From assembly GCF_041379045.1 (NCBI RefSeq), contig NZ_CP166871.1, positions 2,976,001 to 3,040,000 of the forward strand: a stretch of DNA of 64,000 bases, in the 5' to 3' direction. This stretch comes from Thalassotalea ponticola. GTDB lineage: Bacteria; Pseudomonadota; Gammaproteobacteria; Enterobacterales; Alteromonadaceae. The notes below the pieces were generated by a model. That model saw only the letters and a list, made by a program, of their open reading frames with translations. It ran no database searches and was not told the origin of the DNA. Position numbers and translations under genes: made by a program. Below, piece after piece: positions 52,250-61,551 of this stretch. Positions within the stretch are counted from its first letter, which is position 1; the number at the start of each line of letters is the position of its first letter.

Positions 52250-52263
52250 AGCTATTTCAAAAA

Positions 52264-53448
52264 TTATTCAATAATTTTTGATACAACGCCAGCGCCTACA
52301 GTACGGCCGCCTTCACGGATAGCGAAGCGTAAACCTTCGTCCATCGCGATTGGGTTGATTAGCTCAACAACAAACTTTAAGTTGTCGCCTGGCATTACCA
52401 TTTCTACACCTTCTGGTAACTCAACTGCACCAGTGATGTCCGTTGTACGGAAGTAGAACTGTGGACGGTAGCCTTTGAAGAATGGCGTGTGACGACCACC
52501 TTCATCTTTAGTTAGTACGTATACTTCTGACTCGAACTTAGTGTGAGGAGTGATTGAACCTGGCTTAGCAAGTACTTGACCACGTTGTACTTCATCACGC
52601 TTAGTACCACGAAGAAGAACACCACAGTTTTCACCAGCACGACCTTCGTCAAGAAGCTTACGGAACATCTCAACACCTGTACAAGTTGTTGAAGTAGTGT
52701 CTTTGATACCAACGATTTCTACGTCGTCACCTACACGGATGATACCACGCTCAACACGACCTGTTACAACAGTACCACGACCTTGGATTGAGAATACGTC
52801 TTCAATCGGAAGGATGAAGTCACCGTCAATCGCACGCTCTGGCTCTGGGATGTAAGTGTCTAAGTGGTTCGCTAGCTCAAGGATTTTCTCTTCCCACTGA
52901 GCTTCGCCGTTCAATGCACCTAGTGCTGAACCTTGAACTACTGGTAAGTCATCACCTGGGAAGTCGTACTCAGATAGAAGTTCACGTACTTCCATTTCTA
53001 CTAGCTCTAGAAGCTCTTCGTCGTCTACCATGTCACATTTGTTCATGAATACGATGATGTAAGGTACACCAACCTGACGAGAAAGTAGGATGTGCTCACG
53101 TGTTTGTGGCATTGGACCATCAGTTGCTGCAACTACTAAGATCGCGCCGTCCATTTGAGCAGCACCAGTGATCATGTTTTTAACGTAGTCGGCGTGGCCT
53201 GGACAGTCTACGTGCGCGTAGTGACGGTCAGCTGTGTCGTACTCGATGTGAGAAGTATTGATTGTGATACCACGCTCACGCTCTTCTGGAGCGTTATCGA
53301 TTTGTGCGAAATCACGAACTTCACCACCGTGAGTTTTAGTTAAAACTGCAGAGATAGCAGCAGTTAGAGTTGTTTTACCGTGGTCAACGTGGCCGATTGT
53401 ACCAACGTTAACGTGCGGTTTCGAACGTTCAAATTTTTCTTTTGCCAT
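52264..53448 (-). CDS. tufB: Elongation factor Tu, tRNA-operon copy
   Basis: 394 residues from the ATG at 53448 ([10 protein letters not shown]); an in-frame TTG two codons upstream is not used. Protein identical to the other two copies. It sits downstream of tRNA-Thr/Tyr/Gly/Thr exactly as E. coli tufB. Its last about 50 bases differ from the other copies by synonymous changes, while the interior alternately matches the copy at 17853 or the one at 32324, as expected from repeated gene conversion. Confidence 0.98.
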   Translation of the reverse strand: MAKEKFERSKPHVNVGTIGHVDHGKTTLTAAISAVLTKTHGGEVRDFAQIDNAPEERERGITINTSHIEYDTADRHYAHVDCPGHADYVKNMITGAAQMDGAILVVAATDGPMPQTREHILLSRQVGVPYIIVFMNKCDMVDDEELLELVEMEVRELLSEYDFPGDDLPVVQGSALGALNGEAQWEEKILELANHLDTYIPEPERAIDGDFILPIEDVFSIQGRGTVVTGRVERGIIRVGDDVEIVGIKDTTSTTCTGVEMFRKLLDEGRAGENCGVLLRGTKRDEVQRGQVLAKPGSITPHTKFESEVYVLTKDEGGRHTPFFKGYRPQFYFRTTDITGAVELPEGVEMVMPGDNLKFVVELINPIAMDEGLRFAIREGGRTVGAGVVSKIIE

Positions 53449-53673
53449 TTTCAATTACCTTTAAAGTACAAAACAATAGTTTGCATAGCGCGTTATCAAT
53501 TGACACTGTTGTTACAGATCGAAAATTCACGCTGTTTTCAGATTCAGGCCTGTATTAATCACTAAATCTCTTGTATTCATAGGCAAGAGAAAATCAACAC
53601 ACCCTAAAATGTTTCGCGTTAAAAACAAAGAATAGACGGACTAGGAAGGTTCTTCAAAAAAGCGAGTCAGGAG

Positions 53674-53749
53674 TGGTGCTAATGGGGAGATTCGAACTCC
53701 CGACCTCACCCTTACCAAGGGTGCGCTCTACCAACTGAGCTACATCAGC
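53674..53749 (-). tRNA. tRNA-Thr (GGT anticodon)
   Basis: 76 nt with encoded CCA; acceptor GCTGATG/CATTAGC (one G-U pair), anticodon loop around GGT, T-loop GTTCGAATC. Last tRNA before tufB, equivalent to E. coli thrT. Confidence 0.97.
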
Positions 53750-53764
53750 ATCCTGAATTCCAAA

Positions 53765-53839
53765 TGGAGCGGGTGACGGGAATCGAACCCGTTTCTCTAG
53801 CTTGGAAGGCTAGGGTAATAGCCAGTATACGACACCCGC
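53765..53839 (-). tRNA. tRNA-Gly (TCC anticodon)
   Basis: 75 nt with CCA; acceptor GCGGGTG/CACCCGC, anticodon loop CTTCCAA, T-arm GGGTTCGATTCCC. Equivalent to E. coli glyT. Confidence 0.97.
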
Positions 53840-53865
53840 GCGTCTATCTGCTATCTAGCGAAATA

Positions 53866-53950
53866 TGGTGGAGGGAGGTGGATTCGAACCACCGAAGGCA
53901 GAGCCGTCAGATTTACAGTCTGATCCCTTTGGCCACTCGGGAACCCCTCC
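53866..53950 (-). tRNA. tRNA-Tyr (GTA anticodon)
   Basis: 85 nt with CCA and the long variable arm of class II tRNAs; acceptor GGAGGGG/CCTCC, anticodon loop CTGTAAA. Equivalent to E. coli tyrU. Confidence 0.97.
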
Positions 53951-53992
53951 AAAATTCTTTCGTCACCAACGTTTAGGAACGAGGTGAGTTAA

Positions 53993-54068
<76 letters not shown>

Positions 54069-54087
54069 ACTGCATTAAGTGAGGCGA

Positions 54088-54116
54088 ATTCTAGAGTAAT
54101 GTTTTGCACCTTGCAA
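54088..54116 (-). promoter_or_regulatory. Promoter of the tRNA-tufB operon
   Basis: On the minus strand TTGCAA (54116-54111), 17 bp and TAGAAT (54093-54088), then a GC-rich discriminator TCGCCTC. That composition is typical of stringently controlled stable-RNA promoters. The start would be about 12 nt before tRNA-Thr. Confidence 0.82.
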
Positions 54117-54208
54117 TAGCAAAATCAAAAAAAATTGGAGTTTTTTTTCGTTTGCTATTTTTTTGTACAATAACTGTACTAAATTTTAGCGCCATCGATT
54201 TTGCGCGG

Positions 54209-54955
54209 TTAATTTAACTGCTCGCAGTGCTGTGAATCACGCAAAAAACGCGCGATACCGTGAAAAACTAAGTCGGGTATCACCGCGCCGTTAAAGTCAC
54301 CTAACTTATTTAGCTCTGCACCGTTGCCGCCGGTGAACAACAGCAGAGGATCAGTTAATTGGTGTTGCTCACACAATCGCTGTGCCTGCACAACCAAGCC
54401 AACCGCACTAGACCACACACCGAAATTTACGTTGTCAGAGGTTGAGGTGCCAAAGGCTAAACGGCTCACCGAGCTTACCTCGCCAAATACCTTATCCGTA
54501 TGACTAAACAGACTGTTGGCCATAAGTTGAATACCAGGTGCAATCCAACCACCTAGGTGTTGCTTATTCGCCGATAGCACATCAACGGTCGTCGCAGTAC
54601 CAGAGTCAATTATGATGGCGTTGCGATGGGGATATAGCCACTGTGCCCCAACCACGGCCAACCAGCGGTCTACTCCCATAGTGTGATAATTGGCGTAGCT
54701 GTTTTTTATCGCAAACGACTCGGCTTGTGTTTCTAACAAGATAAAATTGACTTGTTGTTGTTGCGCCCATTGCGCAATTTGCTCGTTAAACGCGTCATTG
54801 GCAACACTGGCCAACGCAATGGCCTTAAGGTCGGTAAAGGCGGCAAGTCGTTCCAGGAACTCGCGATTACTGCACTGCGCTAACTCGCCAATACCACCAT
54901 CGATTGAGAGCATATACTTGAGCCGCGTATTGCCGGCATCGACTAGTAAATACAT
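54209..54955 (-). CDS. coaX: Type III pantothenate kinase
   Basis: 248 residues. The ASKHA-fold phosphate motif DAGNTRLKYML at the N-terminus, the NSYANYHTMGVDRWLAVVGA segment and IIDSGTATTVDVL identify CoaX, which makes 4-phosphopantothenate in the first step of CoA synthesis. E. coli has the unrelated CoaA at this chromosomal position, so coaX replaces it functionally. It begins four nt after birA in the murB-birA-coaX operon. Confidence 0.95.
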   Translation of the reverse strand: MYLLVDAGNTRLKYMLSIDGGIGELAQCSNREFLERLAAFTDLKAIALASVANDAFNEQIAQWAQQQQVNFILLETQAESFAIKNSYANYHTMGVDRWLAVVGAQWLYPHRNAIIIDSGTATTVDVLSANKQHLGGWIAPGIQLMANSLFSHTDKVFGEVSSVSRLAFGTSTSDNVNFGVWSSAVGLVVQAQRLCEQHQLTDPLLLFTGGNGAELNKLGDFNGAVIPDLVFHGIARFLRDSQHCEQLN

Positions 54956-54959
54956 GGTT

Positions 54960-55937
54960 TTACTCCACTCCCCTCAAACTTATTTCACCACCGTAAATCG
55001 ACTGTACCTTACCATCTATTTCTAACAATAGTGCACCATTTTGATTAATGCCTCGGCAAACGCCTTTACTGGTTTTGTTAGCTGAGTTGATCTGCACATC
55101 GCGATTGTAAAAGTAATCGCGCTTACGCCAGTCGTCGAGCATCGGCGCTAAACCGTTGCGCCGGTGTTGGTTAAGGCGAATATTGAGCTGGTAAATAAGT
55201 TGTGCTGACAATAAATTGCGATCGAGAGGTGTTCCAACGTGTTGGTTTAAGTCCGTCCACGGTTGACCTATCTTACTTGCTGCCAGCGATGGCATGTTAA
55301 CGTTAAGCCCCAAGCCAATTACACAGTGTGCAGCGCCTGCGCTGGCCCCTTCTAATTCCAGTAAGATACCGGCTAATTTCTTACCGTTAATATAAATATC
55401 GTTTGGCCACTTTACTTGCGCGGGTAATTGATATTGATTGATCAACACATCACTAACCGCCAACCCTACCACAAGCGAAATGCCCATGGCCGTCGCTAAA
55501 CCTTGCTCTAGTTGCCAATACATCGACATATACAAATGTGACGCAAACGGTGAATGCCATTGTTTCCCCCTGCGACCGCGCCCCGCTGATTGGTATTCTG
55601 CGATACACACTTGCTGATGCGCCACTCTATTGGGTAAACGTCGCATCAAGTAGCTGTTGGTTGAATCAATCAAGGTGTGCACATCAACGACATTGGTAGC
55701 TCCGAGTGTGGCTAAATGCTTTGATATACATTGTTGATCAAGCAGCGTTATCGGTTGTGCGAGTTTATAACCTTTGCCGCGAACCGAAAAAATATCAAGG
55801 CCCATTTCGGTCAAGGCTTTGACGTGCTTGGCAATGGCAGTACGAGATACCCCGAGTTGTTCCGCTAATTGTTGGCCAGAGACAAACTGCCCCGTTGCCA
55901 AATGCTTAATTAGTTGCTCGCGCAATAGTTTGGCCAC
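54960..55937 (-). CDS. birA: Biotin-[acetyl-CoA-carboxylase] ligase and biotin repressor
   Basis: 325 residues from a GTG start at 55937 preceded by GAGAGG. The N-terminal winged helix (SGQQLAEQLGVSRTAIAKHVKALTEMG) marks the repressor-type BirA. The catalytic core has YQSAGRGRRGKQWHSPF (biotinyl-AMP loop), KWPNDIYINGKKLAGILLE and a C-terminal SH3-like domain. It charges AccB with biotin and, as a dimer, can repress bio genes. Thirteen nt after murB. Confidence 0.96.
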   Translation of the reverse strand: MAKLLREQLIKHLATGQFVSGQQLAEQLGVSRTAIAKHVKALTEMGLDIFSVRGKGYKLAQPITLLDQQCISKHLATLGATNVVDVHTLIDSTNSYLMRRLPNRVAHQQVCIAEYQSAGRGRRGKQWHSPFASHLYMSMYWQLEQGLATAMGISLVVGLAVSDVLINQYQLPAQVKWPNDIYINGKKLAGILLELEGASAGAAHCVIGLGLNVNMPSLAASKIGQPWTDLNQHVGTPLDRNLLSAQLIYQLNIRLNQHRRNGLAPMLDDWRKRDYFYNRDVQINSANKTSKGVCRGINQNGALLLEIDGKVQSIYGGEISLRGVE

Positions 55938-55950
55938 TTTAACCTCTCAG

Positions 55951-56970
55951 TCAGCTAAATTGCGCAAGTGTCATTTCACCGTTGCGACCCACAAAGCGTA
56001 CTTCCGGTTGCAAGGTAACGGCAAACTTGTCATATACCGCTTGTTGCACGTGTTTAGCCAATGCGATTACGTCATCGCCTTTTGCGTTATTGACGTTAAC
56101 TAACACCAACGCCTGTTTGACGTGCACGGCTGCACCTTTGTGCTGGTAGCCTTTTAATTGGCATTGATCAATCAACCAGCCAGCGGCCAATTTGACCGTG
56201 TTATCCGCTTGCACATAACACGGCAGATGTTCAAATTCACTCAACAATGCTTGATAGGTCGAATAATCAACAATGGGATTTTTAAAAAAGCTTCCAGCGT
56301 TGGGCATCACATCAGGATCGGGCAGTTTACTTTGCCGAATAGCCACTACTGTATCAAATACGTGGCGCGGTGTGACGGCACCGGTTAAATCGCTTAACCC
56401 GGCATAACTCAGTTTGGGCTGCCACTGCTTTGCCAACCTAATGCCTATGGCACAAATTATCCCTTTATCTTTCAAACGGCGCTTAAAAACACTATCTCGA
56501 TAAGCAAATTCACACTGATTTAGCGACAGTCTGTGCATTTTGCCGGTGCTAAATTCGAACCAATCAACATACTGACAAACATCGCTAAATTCGACACCAT
56601 AAGCACCGATATTTTGGATAGGCGCGGCACCACAGTCACCGGGGATCAATGCTAAATTTTCCAAACCGGGCATCTTGTTGGCTAAACAGTAGCACACCAA
56701 TTGATGCCAATTTTCACCACTGGCGACATGCAGATAATAAGCCTGGTCGTCTTCTTTGACACTGATCCCTTCAAACTTAGGACAAATAATCGTGCCGTTA
56801 AAGTCCTCGATAAATAAGGTATTGCTGCCACCGCCAAGAACGTAACGCGGTTCAGGTAAGTTAGCGGATAAACGCTCGAGATCGGCAAGCGATGATAATT
56901 CAACCAGATGAGCTGCCTTTGCCTCAAGAGCAAAGCTGGTTAACGATTTTAACGAATGATAATATTGCAT
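55951..56970 (-). CDS. murB: UDP-N-acetylenolpyruvoylglucosamine reductase
   Basis: 339 residues, E. coli-type (type I) MurB. The FAD-binding segment (YVLGGGSNTLFIEDFNGTII), GAAPIQNIGAYGVEFSD, YRDSVFK and the catalytic Ser in PNAGSFFKNPIVD are all visible, with a C-terminal Glu region QPEVRFVG. It makes UDP-N-acetylmuramate for peptidoglycan. First gene of murB-birA-coaX; synteny matches E. coli. Confidence 0.97.
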   Translation of the reverse strand: MQYYHSLKSLTSFALEAKAAHLVELSSLADLERLSANLPEPRYVLGGGSNTLFIEDFNGTIICPKFEGISVKEDDQAYYLHVASGENWHQLVCYCLANKMPGLENLALIPGDCGAAPIQNIGAYGVEFSDVCQYVDWFEFSTGKMHRLSLNQCEFAYRDSVFKRRLKDKGIICAIGIRLAKQWQPKLSYAGLSDLTGAVTPRHVFDTVVAIRQSKLPDPDVMPNAGSFFKNPIVDYSTYQALLSEFEHLPCYVQADNTVKLAAGWLIDQCQLKGYQHKGAAVHVKQALVLVNVNNAKGDDVIALAKHVQQAVYDKFAVTLQPEVRFVGRNGEMTLAQFS

Positions 56971-57040
56971 CGGCGTGCTGCCTTGTGGGTTGTGCCGTTA
57001 TTAAAGCGCAAAACCGATTAACTTGGAATAGCTTTAATAA

Positions 57041-57060
57041 AAAAGGGGCATCTGCCCCTT
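57041..57060. terminator. Terminator downstream of hemE
   Basis: AAAGGGGCA-TC-TGCCCCTT hairpin flanked by an A-run, 33 nt past the hemE stop. Confidence 0.85.
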
Positions 57061-57092
57061 AATTGATACGAAACTGATATGTCGATTGCCAA

Positions 57093-58160
57093 TTACTTAT
57101 GGAACGGTTTACTGAAGCGGTGAACCGCATCAATAAAGTAACCTGCGTGCTCTGGATTAACATCAGGGTGAATACCGTGCCCTAAATTAAACACGTGGCC
57201 GGTTCCTTTATCACCAAAACCCGTCAAGATACGCTGTACTTCCTCTTCAATGCGCTCTTTTGGCGCATAAAGCATTGATGGATCCATATTGCCTTGTAGT
57301 GCCACTTTGTCACCGACGCGGGCAACCGCATCTTCAATGTTAATGGTCCAATCTAAGCCAACCGCATCACAGCCCGTTGCAGCAATAGATTCTAACCACA
57401 TACCACCATTTTTGGTGAACAGTGTGACAGGAACTTTGCGACCGTCGTTCTCGCGAGTTAAGCCATCAACAATTTTCGCCATGTATTGCAATGAGAACTC
57501 TTTATACATGTTTGGCGATAGGACTCCACCCCATGTATCAAATACCATTACCGACTGAGCACCGGCAGCAATTTGTGCATTCAAATAAGAAATAACCGAA
57601 TCTGCTAGCTTATCGAGCAGTAGGTGCAAAGTTTGTGGCTCTGCAAACATCATTTTCTTAATTTTGGTAAACGCTTTTGAGCTACCACCTTCAACCATAT
57701 AGGTTGCCAGCGTCCACGGGCTACCAGAGAAGCCAATTAACGGTACTGAGCCATCGAGCGCTTTGCGGATAGAGCGAACAGCGTTCATCACGTATTGCAA
57801 TTCACCTTCAGGATCTGGTTGACCAATTTTTTTTACATCTGCGGCACAAGTAATTGGGCGTTCAAATTTAGGACCTTCGCCTGTTTCAAAGTACAAGCCT
57901 AAACCCATTGCATCAGGAATGGTCAAGATATCACTGAACAGAATTGCCGCATCGAGGTCAAAACGGCGCAATGGTTGCAGCGTAACCTCGGTAGCCAATT
58001 CAGTATTGCGGCACAATGACATAAAGTCACCGGCGTCTTTGCGCGTTTCTTTATACTCTGGCAAATAACGTCCCGCTTGGCGCATCATCCATACCGGAGT
58101 GTAGTCCACTGGCTGACCTAATAGCGCGCGTAAATAGGTATCATTTTTTAATTGTGTCAT
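57093..58160 (-). CDS. hemE: Uroporphyrinogen decarboxylase
   Basis: 355 residues. Signatures [21 protein letters not shown] (N-terminal), [34 protein letters not shown] and [14 protein letters not shown] are intact. It removes four carboxyl groups from uroporphyrinogen III to give coproporphyrinogen III in haem synthesis. In E. coli hemE neighbours rsd with nudC between; here a nuclease gene and a candidate small RNA take that interval. Confidence 0.97.
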   Translation of the reverse strand: MTQLKNDTYLRALLGQPVDYTPVWMMRQAGRYLPEYKETRKDAGDFMSLCRNTELATEVTLQPLRRFDLDAAILFSDILTIPDAMGLGLYFETGEGPKFERPITCAADVKKIGQPDPEGELQYVMNAVRSIRKALDGSVPLIGFSGSPWTLATYMVEGGSSKAFTKIKKMMFAEPQTLHLLLDKLADSVISYLNAQIAAGAQSVMVFDTWGGVLSPNMYKEFSLQYMAKIVDGLTRENDGRKVPVTLFTKNGGMWLESIAATGCDAVGLDWTINIEDAVARVGDKVALQGNMDPSMLYAPKERIEEEVQRILTGFGDKGTGHVFNLGHGIHPDVNPEHAGYFIDAVHRFSKPFHK

Positions 58161-58303
58161 CGATTTTTCGCCCTAAAAAAAATTGCCGACATTCTACCCA
58201 AAAGCCACAACAGTTACTATAAAAGAAAGCAAAATTTAAGCACTTGTTAAACCGATAAATTTAAAAAAAACAAAATAAAATGAAATATTTTTGTAAAAAC
58301 AGG

Positions 58304-58332
58304 TTGCTTAACAACACATGCTTTGATATAAA
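58304..58332 (+). promoter_or_regulatory. Strong promoter in the hemE-nuclease gap
   Basis: TTGCTT (58304-58309), 17 bp and TATAAA (58327-58332), preceded by about 45 nt of A/T-tracts (58255-58300) that resemble an UP element. It faces away from hemE. Confidence 0.8.
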
Positions 58333-58338
58333 CAAAGG

Positions 58339-58426
58339 CAAGTTAAGAATAACTAATAAGAAGCTAGTTGAACTAGACCATACAGCGAGCATTTCAGGCC
58401 TTAAAGTTTTTTAAGGCCTTTTTATT
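58339..58426 (+). ncRNA. Candidate intergenic small RNA (about 88 nt)
   Basis: The promoter above would start near 58339, and a rho-independent terminator AGGCCTTAAA-GTT-TTTAAGGCCT plus T-run (58396-58426) ends the transcript about 88 nt later, 92 nt before the next ATG. No reading frame with a ribosome-binding site fits inside. The 5' part is unstructured and purine-rich (around AAGTTAAGAATAACTAATAAG), then CTAGTTGAACTAG can fold. Alternatively it is an attenuated leader of the downstream nuclease gene. No known family recognised. Confidence 0.6.
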
Positions 58427-58518
58427 TCCCCAAATATCGCTTTTGCCAACCTTATTGTTCTCATTTCCAGCTATAGTAACAGCTTCAACTCTCTTTGCTC
58501 GGTAAACAAAACACGCTC

Positions 58519-59424
58519 ATGTTGCGCATCTTGATATGGCTAATTGGCCTATCGACTATCGTCTCACCAAACGCTATGGCGCTGGGTAAGCAAGGTCATT
58601 CGTTAGTATGCGACCTCACATGGTTGCAACTTGACACAGGTGAGAGACAACAACTGCAGGCGTTACTGCAATTCATCCCTGACACCGAGCAGCGGCGTAT
58701 AAAGCGCTATATAAATAAACCTCACACAAATCCCCTTTCATTCGCCGATGCCTGTAACTGGGCCGATGCGATAAAAGACGATAAGCGCTTTGCCCACTAC
58801 AAACCTTGGCACTATGTCAACGTAGACCGAGAGGTGACCCAGATAGTTCAAGACCTTTGTCGAGCAGATACACCGTGTATAACCTATGCGATAACTCAGC
58901 ACGTTAAGCAACTGTGGCACAGCGATTCGGGGCACGATAAGTGGCAGCCGTTATTATTTATCAGCCACTGGGTGGGGGATATTCATCAACCGTTACACAT
59001 CGGCTTTCAGTCTGATAAGGGAGGTAATTTGATTTCAACGGTGCACCCAGACCAGGGTTGCGACAATTTACACGCCATATGGGATCGCTGCCTGCTGTAC
59101 GGACAACATTACCGCCATTGGCTCGGATTATTATCCGCCCGCCTCGATGTGCTATCGAAGCAGCCGCTGGTAACGCACTCTTCTAACCAAACATTAGACG
59201 CCAACGTTGCTACTTGGCCAGTTCATCTGTGGGCGACCGAAACACTAGCCATCACTCGCCACCCAAAAACACACTATTGTAGCTTGGTTGAGCAGCGGTG
59301 CTCGCTTATTCACACGCCGTTAAAGATCAGCCCTGATTACGTTAAATACAATCAAAACATACTGTTAGAGCAGATACTTAAAGCATCTGTTCGACTAAAA
59401 ATAATTATCAAAAATTTATTGTAA
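58519..59424 (+). CDS. S1/P1-family zinc nuclease, exported
   Basis: 301 residues from the ATG at 58519 (MLRILIWLIGLSTIVSPNAM), giving a signal peptide cut after AMA; a TTG eight codons upstream is less likely. The mature N-terminus LGKQGHSLVCDL, then DACNWAD, FAHYKPWHYVNVD, HWVGDIHQPLHIGF and GGNLISTV...NLHAIWD supply the His/Asp ligands of the trinuclear zinc site. The usual first residue Trp (or Phe) is Leu here. Such enzymes digest single-stranded nucleic acids and 3'-nucleotides outside the cytoplasm, probably for phosphate or nucleoside scavenging. Confidence 0.9.
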   Translation: MLRILIWLIGLSTIVSPNAMALGKQGHSLVCDLTWLQLDTGERQQLQALLQFIPDTEQRRIKRYINKPHTNPLSFADACNWADAIKDDKRFAHYKPWHYVNVDREVTQIVQDLCRADTPCITYAITQHVKQLWHSDSGHDKWQPLLFISHWVGDIHQPLHIGFQSDKGGNLISTVHPDQGCDNLHAIWDRCLLYGQHYRHWLGLLSARLDVLSKQPLVTHSSNQTLDANVATWPVHLWATETLAITRHPKTHYCSLVEQRCSLIHTPLKISPDYVKYNQNILLEQILKASVRLKIIIKNLL

Positions 59425-59589
59425 TCAGCGACTGGAAGCTATACTAGATATAAATCGATTCCGCCTTTCCAGCATTATAATCGACAAATCATATACTTAT
59501 AATCAGATATAAAAATGTGTTGCATTTGTGAACAAAATTCAGTCTTATAGTAAGTGTCTCAAATGCTGCATACGACTAACGGAGGGGAC

Positions 59590-60063
59590 ATGCTTACACG
59601 TTTAGAACAAGCACAACAACAATGGGGTGGGTCTCACAGCGCCATCGATAACTGGCTCGGTGAACGGCAGCAAGTGCTCATTAACTACTGTCAGTTAGCA
59701 GGTATACCTCCGTACGAAAAAGATAAGCACTCTTTACCTAGCCAAAACGAAATTCAATCGTTTTGTCAGTTGCTTATGGACTACCTATCCGCCGGTCACT
59801 TTGAAGTGTACGATCAAATAGTCAGTCAATGCGAAGAGCGGGGTCCCGAATCACTCGCCTTAGCGCGTAAGCTTTATCCGCAAATTTCAGCGTCTACGGA
59901 CGCAGCACTTAATTTTAATGACAAGTACGCCGATATTGAGGCTGTTGATGCCGTTGAAGGCTTTGATGCCGAACTATCCAGCTTGGGACAAATGCTAGAA
60001 CAGCGCTTTGAGCTCGAAGATAGGTTAATTGAAACGCTCTACGTTAAACACACTGAAGCTTGA
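59590..60063 (+). CDS. rsd: Regulator of sigma D (Rsd/AlgQ family)
   Basis: 157 residues from the ATG at 59590 (MLTRLEQAQQQWGGSHSAID) behind GGAGGGG; an upstream frame of 12 codons is not conserved. It shares with E. coli Rsd the VLINYCQLAGI helix, FCQLLMDYLSAGHFEVYDQI and the C-terminal LEQRFELEDRLIETL. Rsd sequesters the housekeeping sigma factor in stationary phase. Synteny with hemE supports the assignment. Confidence 0.92.
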   Translation: MLTRLEQAQQQWGGSHSAIDNWLGERQQVLINYCQLAGIPPYEKDKHSLPSQNEIQSFCQLLMDYLSAGHFEVYDQIVSQCEERGPESLALARKLYPQISASTDAALNFNDKYADIEAVDAVEGFDAELSSLGQMLEQRFELEDRLIETLYVKHTEA

Positions 60064-60082
60064 TAACACGTTCTGGTGTTAG

Positions 60083-60107
60083 TGGTTAACCGCGCTAACG
60101 TTAACCA
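60083..60107. repeat. Inverted repeats downstream of rsd
   Basis: TGGTTAAC/GTTAACCA with a 9-nt centre lies just past rsd, and ATCC-GTG-CTGT-AG-ACAG-TG-GGAT follows at about 60168-60190. Neither has a T-run; the true terminator is at 60231. Function unknown. Confidence 0.45.
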
Positions 60108-60230
60108 TCACCTCAGTTGCTCGGCAGGCTGTTTCTCGTCTGAAGATCTCCTCAAAGTTATCGTACCATCCGTGCTGTAGACAGTGGATACGACATGCGC
60201 TACTGGGCAAAAAAACGTTATTGTTACAGA

Positions 60231-60264
60231 AGTAAAAACGCCGGTATTAACCGGCGTTTTTACT
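60231..60264. terminator. Bidirectional terminator between rsd and fkpA
   Basis: AGTAAAAACGCCGGT-ATTA-ACCGGCGTTTTTACT, a perfect 15-bp inverted repeat with T-runs on both strands, serving the convergent genes. Confidence 0.92.
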
Positions 60265-60281
60265 TCTATTGGTGCAAGTTA

Positions 60282-61028
60282 TTAAGAGTCTGATTGCTCA
60301 GCCGGTTTGATCACTTCAAGCAATTCAACTTCAAAGATCAAGGTTGCATTACCAGGAATAGGCCCTGTACCTTGTTCGCCGTATGCCAAATCGGCTGGAA
60401 TAACAAATTTGTAGTGAGAACCTGGGCTCATTAACTGAACACCTTCCGTCCAACCTTTAATTACGCGGTTTAACGGAAATTCAATCGGCTGATTGCGCTT
60501 GTAAGAGCTATCAAATTCAGTACCGTCAATTAAAGTACCTTTATAGTGTACTTTTACCGTATCGGTCGCTGCTGGCTTATCGCCTTCACCTTCTGTTAAT
60601 ACTTGATACTGTAAACCGCTTTCAGTTACCACAACACCATCTTGCTCTGCGTTGTTGGCCAAAAATGCTTTGCCTTCAGTTAGTGCTTTTTCGCGTTCGC
60701 TCGCGGCTAGTGCTTCGCGCTTGCCACGAACGCGTTGATCCAATGCCATCAACATATCTTGCATTTGCTGCTCGTCAAACTGGCCCTTGCCATTCATGGT
60801 TTCTTCAAAACCGGCTAAGATCAACTCTTTATCTAGATTGATTTCAAGCTTGTCATTTTCAGCTAAGTTATTGGTCATGTAATTGCCAAGTGATGCGCCT
60901 AACGCATAAGCTTGCTTTTGATCTTCAGTGTCTAATGTGACGGCTTGCTTTTCTGCTTGTTGTTGGTTACAACCGATAAGGGCAAGTACCGCGACTGCGA
61001 CCATCGTTGGTTTGGTAATAAATTTCAT
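60282..61028 (-). CDS. fkpA: FKBP-type peptidyl-prolyl isomerase FkpA, lipoprotein form
   Basis: 248 residues from the ATG at 61028 (MKFITKPTMVAVAVLALIGC); the signal ends in LIGC, so the mature protein is probably lipidated, unlike soluble periplasmic E. coli FkpA. The N-terminal dimerisation helices (QAYALGASLGNYM ... ALTEGKAFLANN) precede the FKBP domain (VKVHYKGTLIDGTEFDSSYKRNQPIEFPLNRVIKGW...VIPADLAYG). It is a chaperone and prolyl isomerase of the periplasm. Divergent from slyX. Confidence 0.94.
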   Translation of the reverse strand: MKFITKPTMVAVAVLALIGCNQQQAEKQAVTLDTEDQKQAYALGASLGNYMTNNLAENDKLEINLDKELILAGFEETMNGKGQFDEQQMQDMLMALDQRVRGKREALAASEREKALTEGKAFLANNAEQDGVVVTESGLQYQVLTEGEGDKPAATDTVKVHYKGTLIDGTEFDSSYKRNQPIEFPLNRVIKGWTEGVQLMSPGSHYKFVIPADLAYGEQGTGPIPGNATLIFEVELLEVIKPAEQSDS

Positions 61029-61272
61029 CTCTTTCTCCAAAACTTCGTATATCAGGAGAAGCCCCCTAAATACTTTTCATTGTTATTAAAGTTACCCAAT
61101 ACTAGCGATAAATTCGCTCATTGCATAGGCTTATTATGCGATTGGTCAACATATCTGTTGATAAGGAATCATATTGGGACAAAAATCTATTTTTAAACGT
61201 CACCAGCAATAAAAGGTTTACTTCGTATCTTGGTGAGCGATAATGACCACAAATTTTTGCTAGGAGTGTGTT

Positions 61273-61506
61273 ATGAATCAAAACAACACATTAATATCTG
61301 CGCTAGAGGTTCGCATTGATGAGCTGGAAGCCAAAATTGCATTTCAAGATGATGTGATTGAACAACTAAACACGGAAATCGCCATACATCAAGAGAACAT
61401 CAGCCAGCTTAAAGATCAACTGCATTTGATCATCGACAAAGTGAAAAGTTTGAATGTATCGCAAATTGCTCGACAAGAAGACGAGGCGCCACCGCCACAT
61501 TACTAG
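61273..61506 (+). CDS. slyX: SlyX family protein
   Basis: 77 residues with the family pattern LEVRIDELEAKIAFQDDVIEQLN and the C-terminal tail ending PPPHY. It is nearly all coiled coil. TAGGAG lies 7 nt before the ATG. The function of SlyX is unknown; its place beside fkpA is conserved in gammaproteobacteria. Confidence 0.93.
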   Translation: MNQNNTLISALEVRIDELEAKIAFQDDVIEQLNTEIAIHQENISQLKDQLHLIIDKVKSLNVSQIARQEDEAPPPHY

Positions 61507-61551
61507 CCCGTTATCAGTTACAAAATCGTCAACTGATACCCATAACTAAAA

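Noticed and set aside
61080..61110. Sigma-E promoter for fkpA
   Set aside because: GTAACTT with a TATTT at about the right distance is too poor a match to the GGAACTT/TCTGA consensus.
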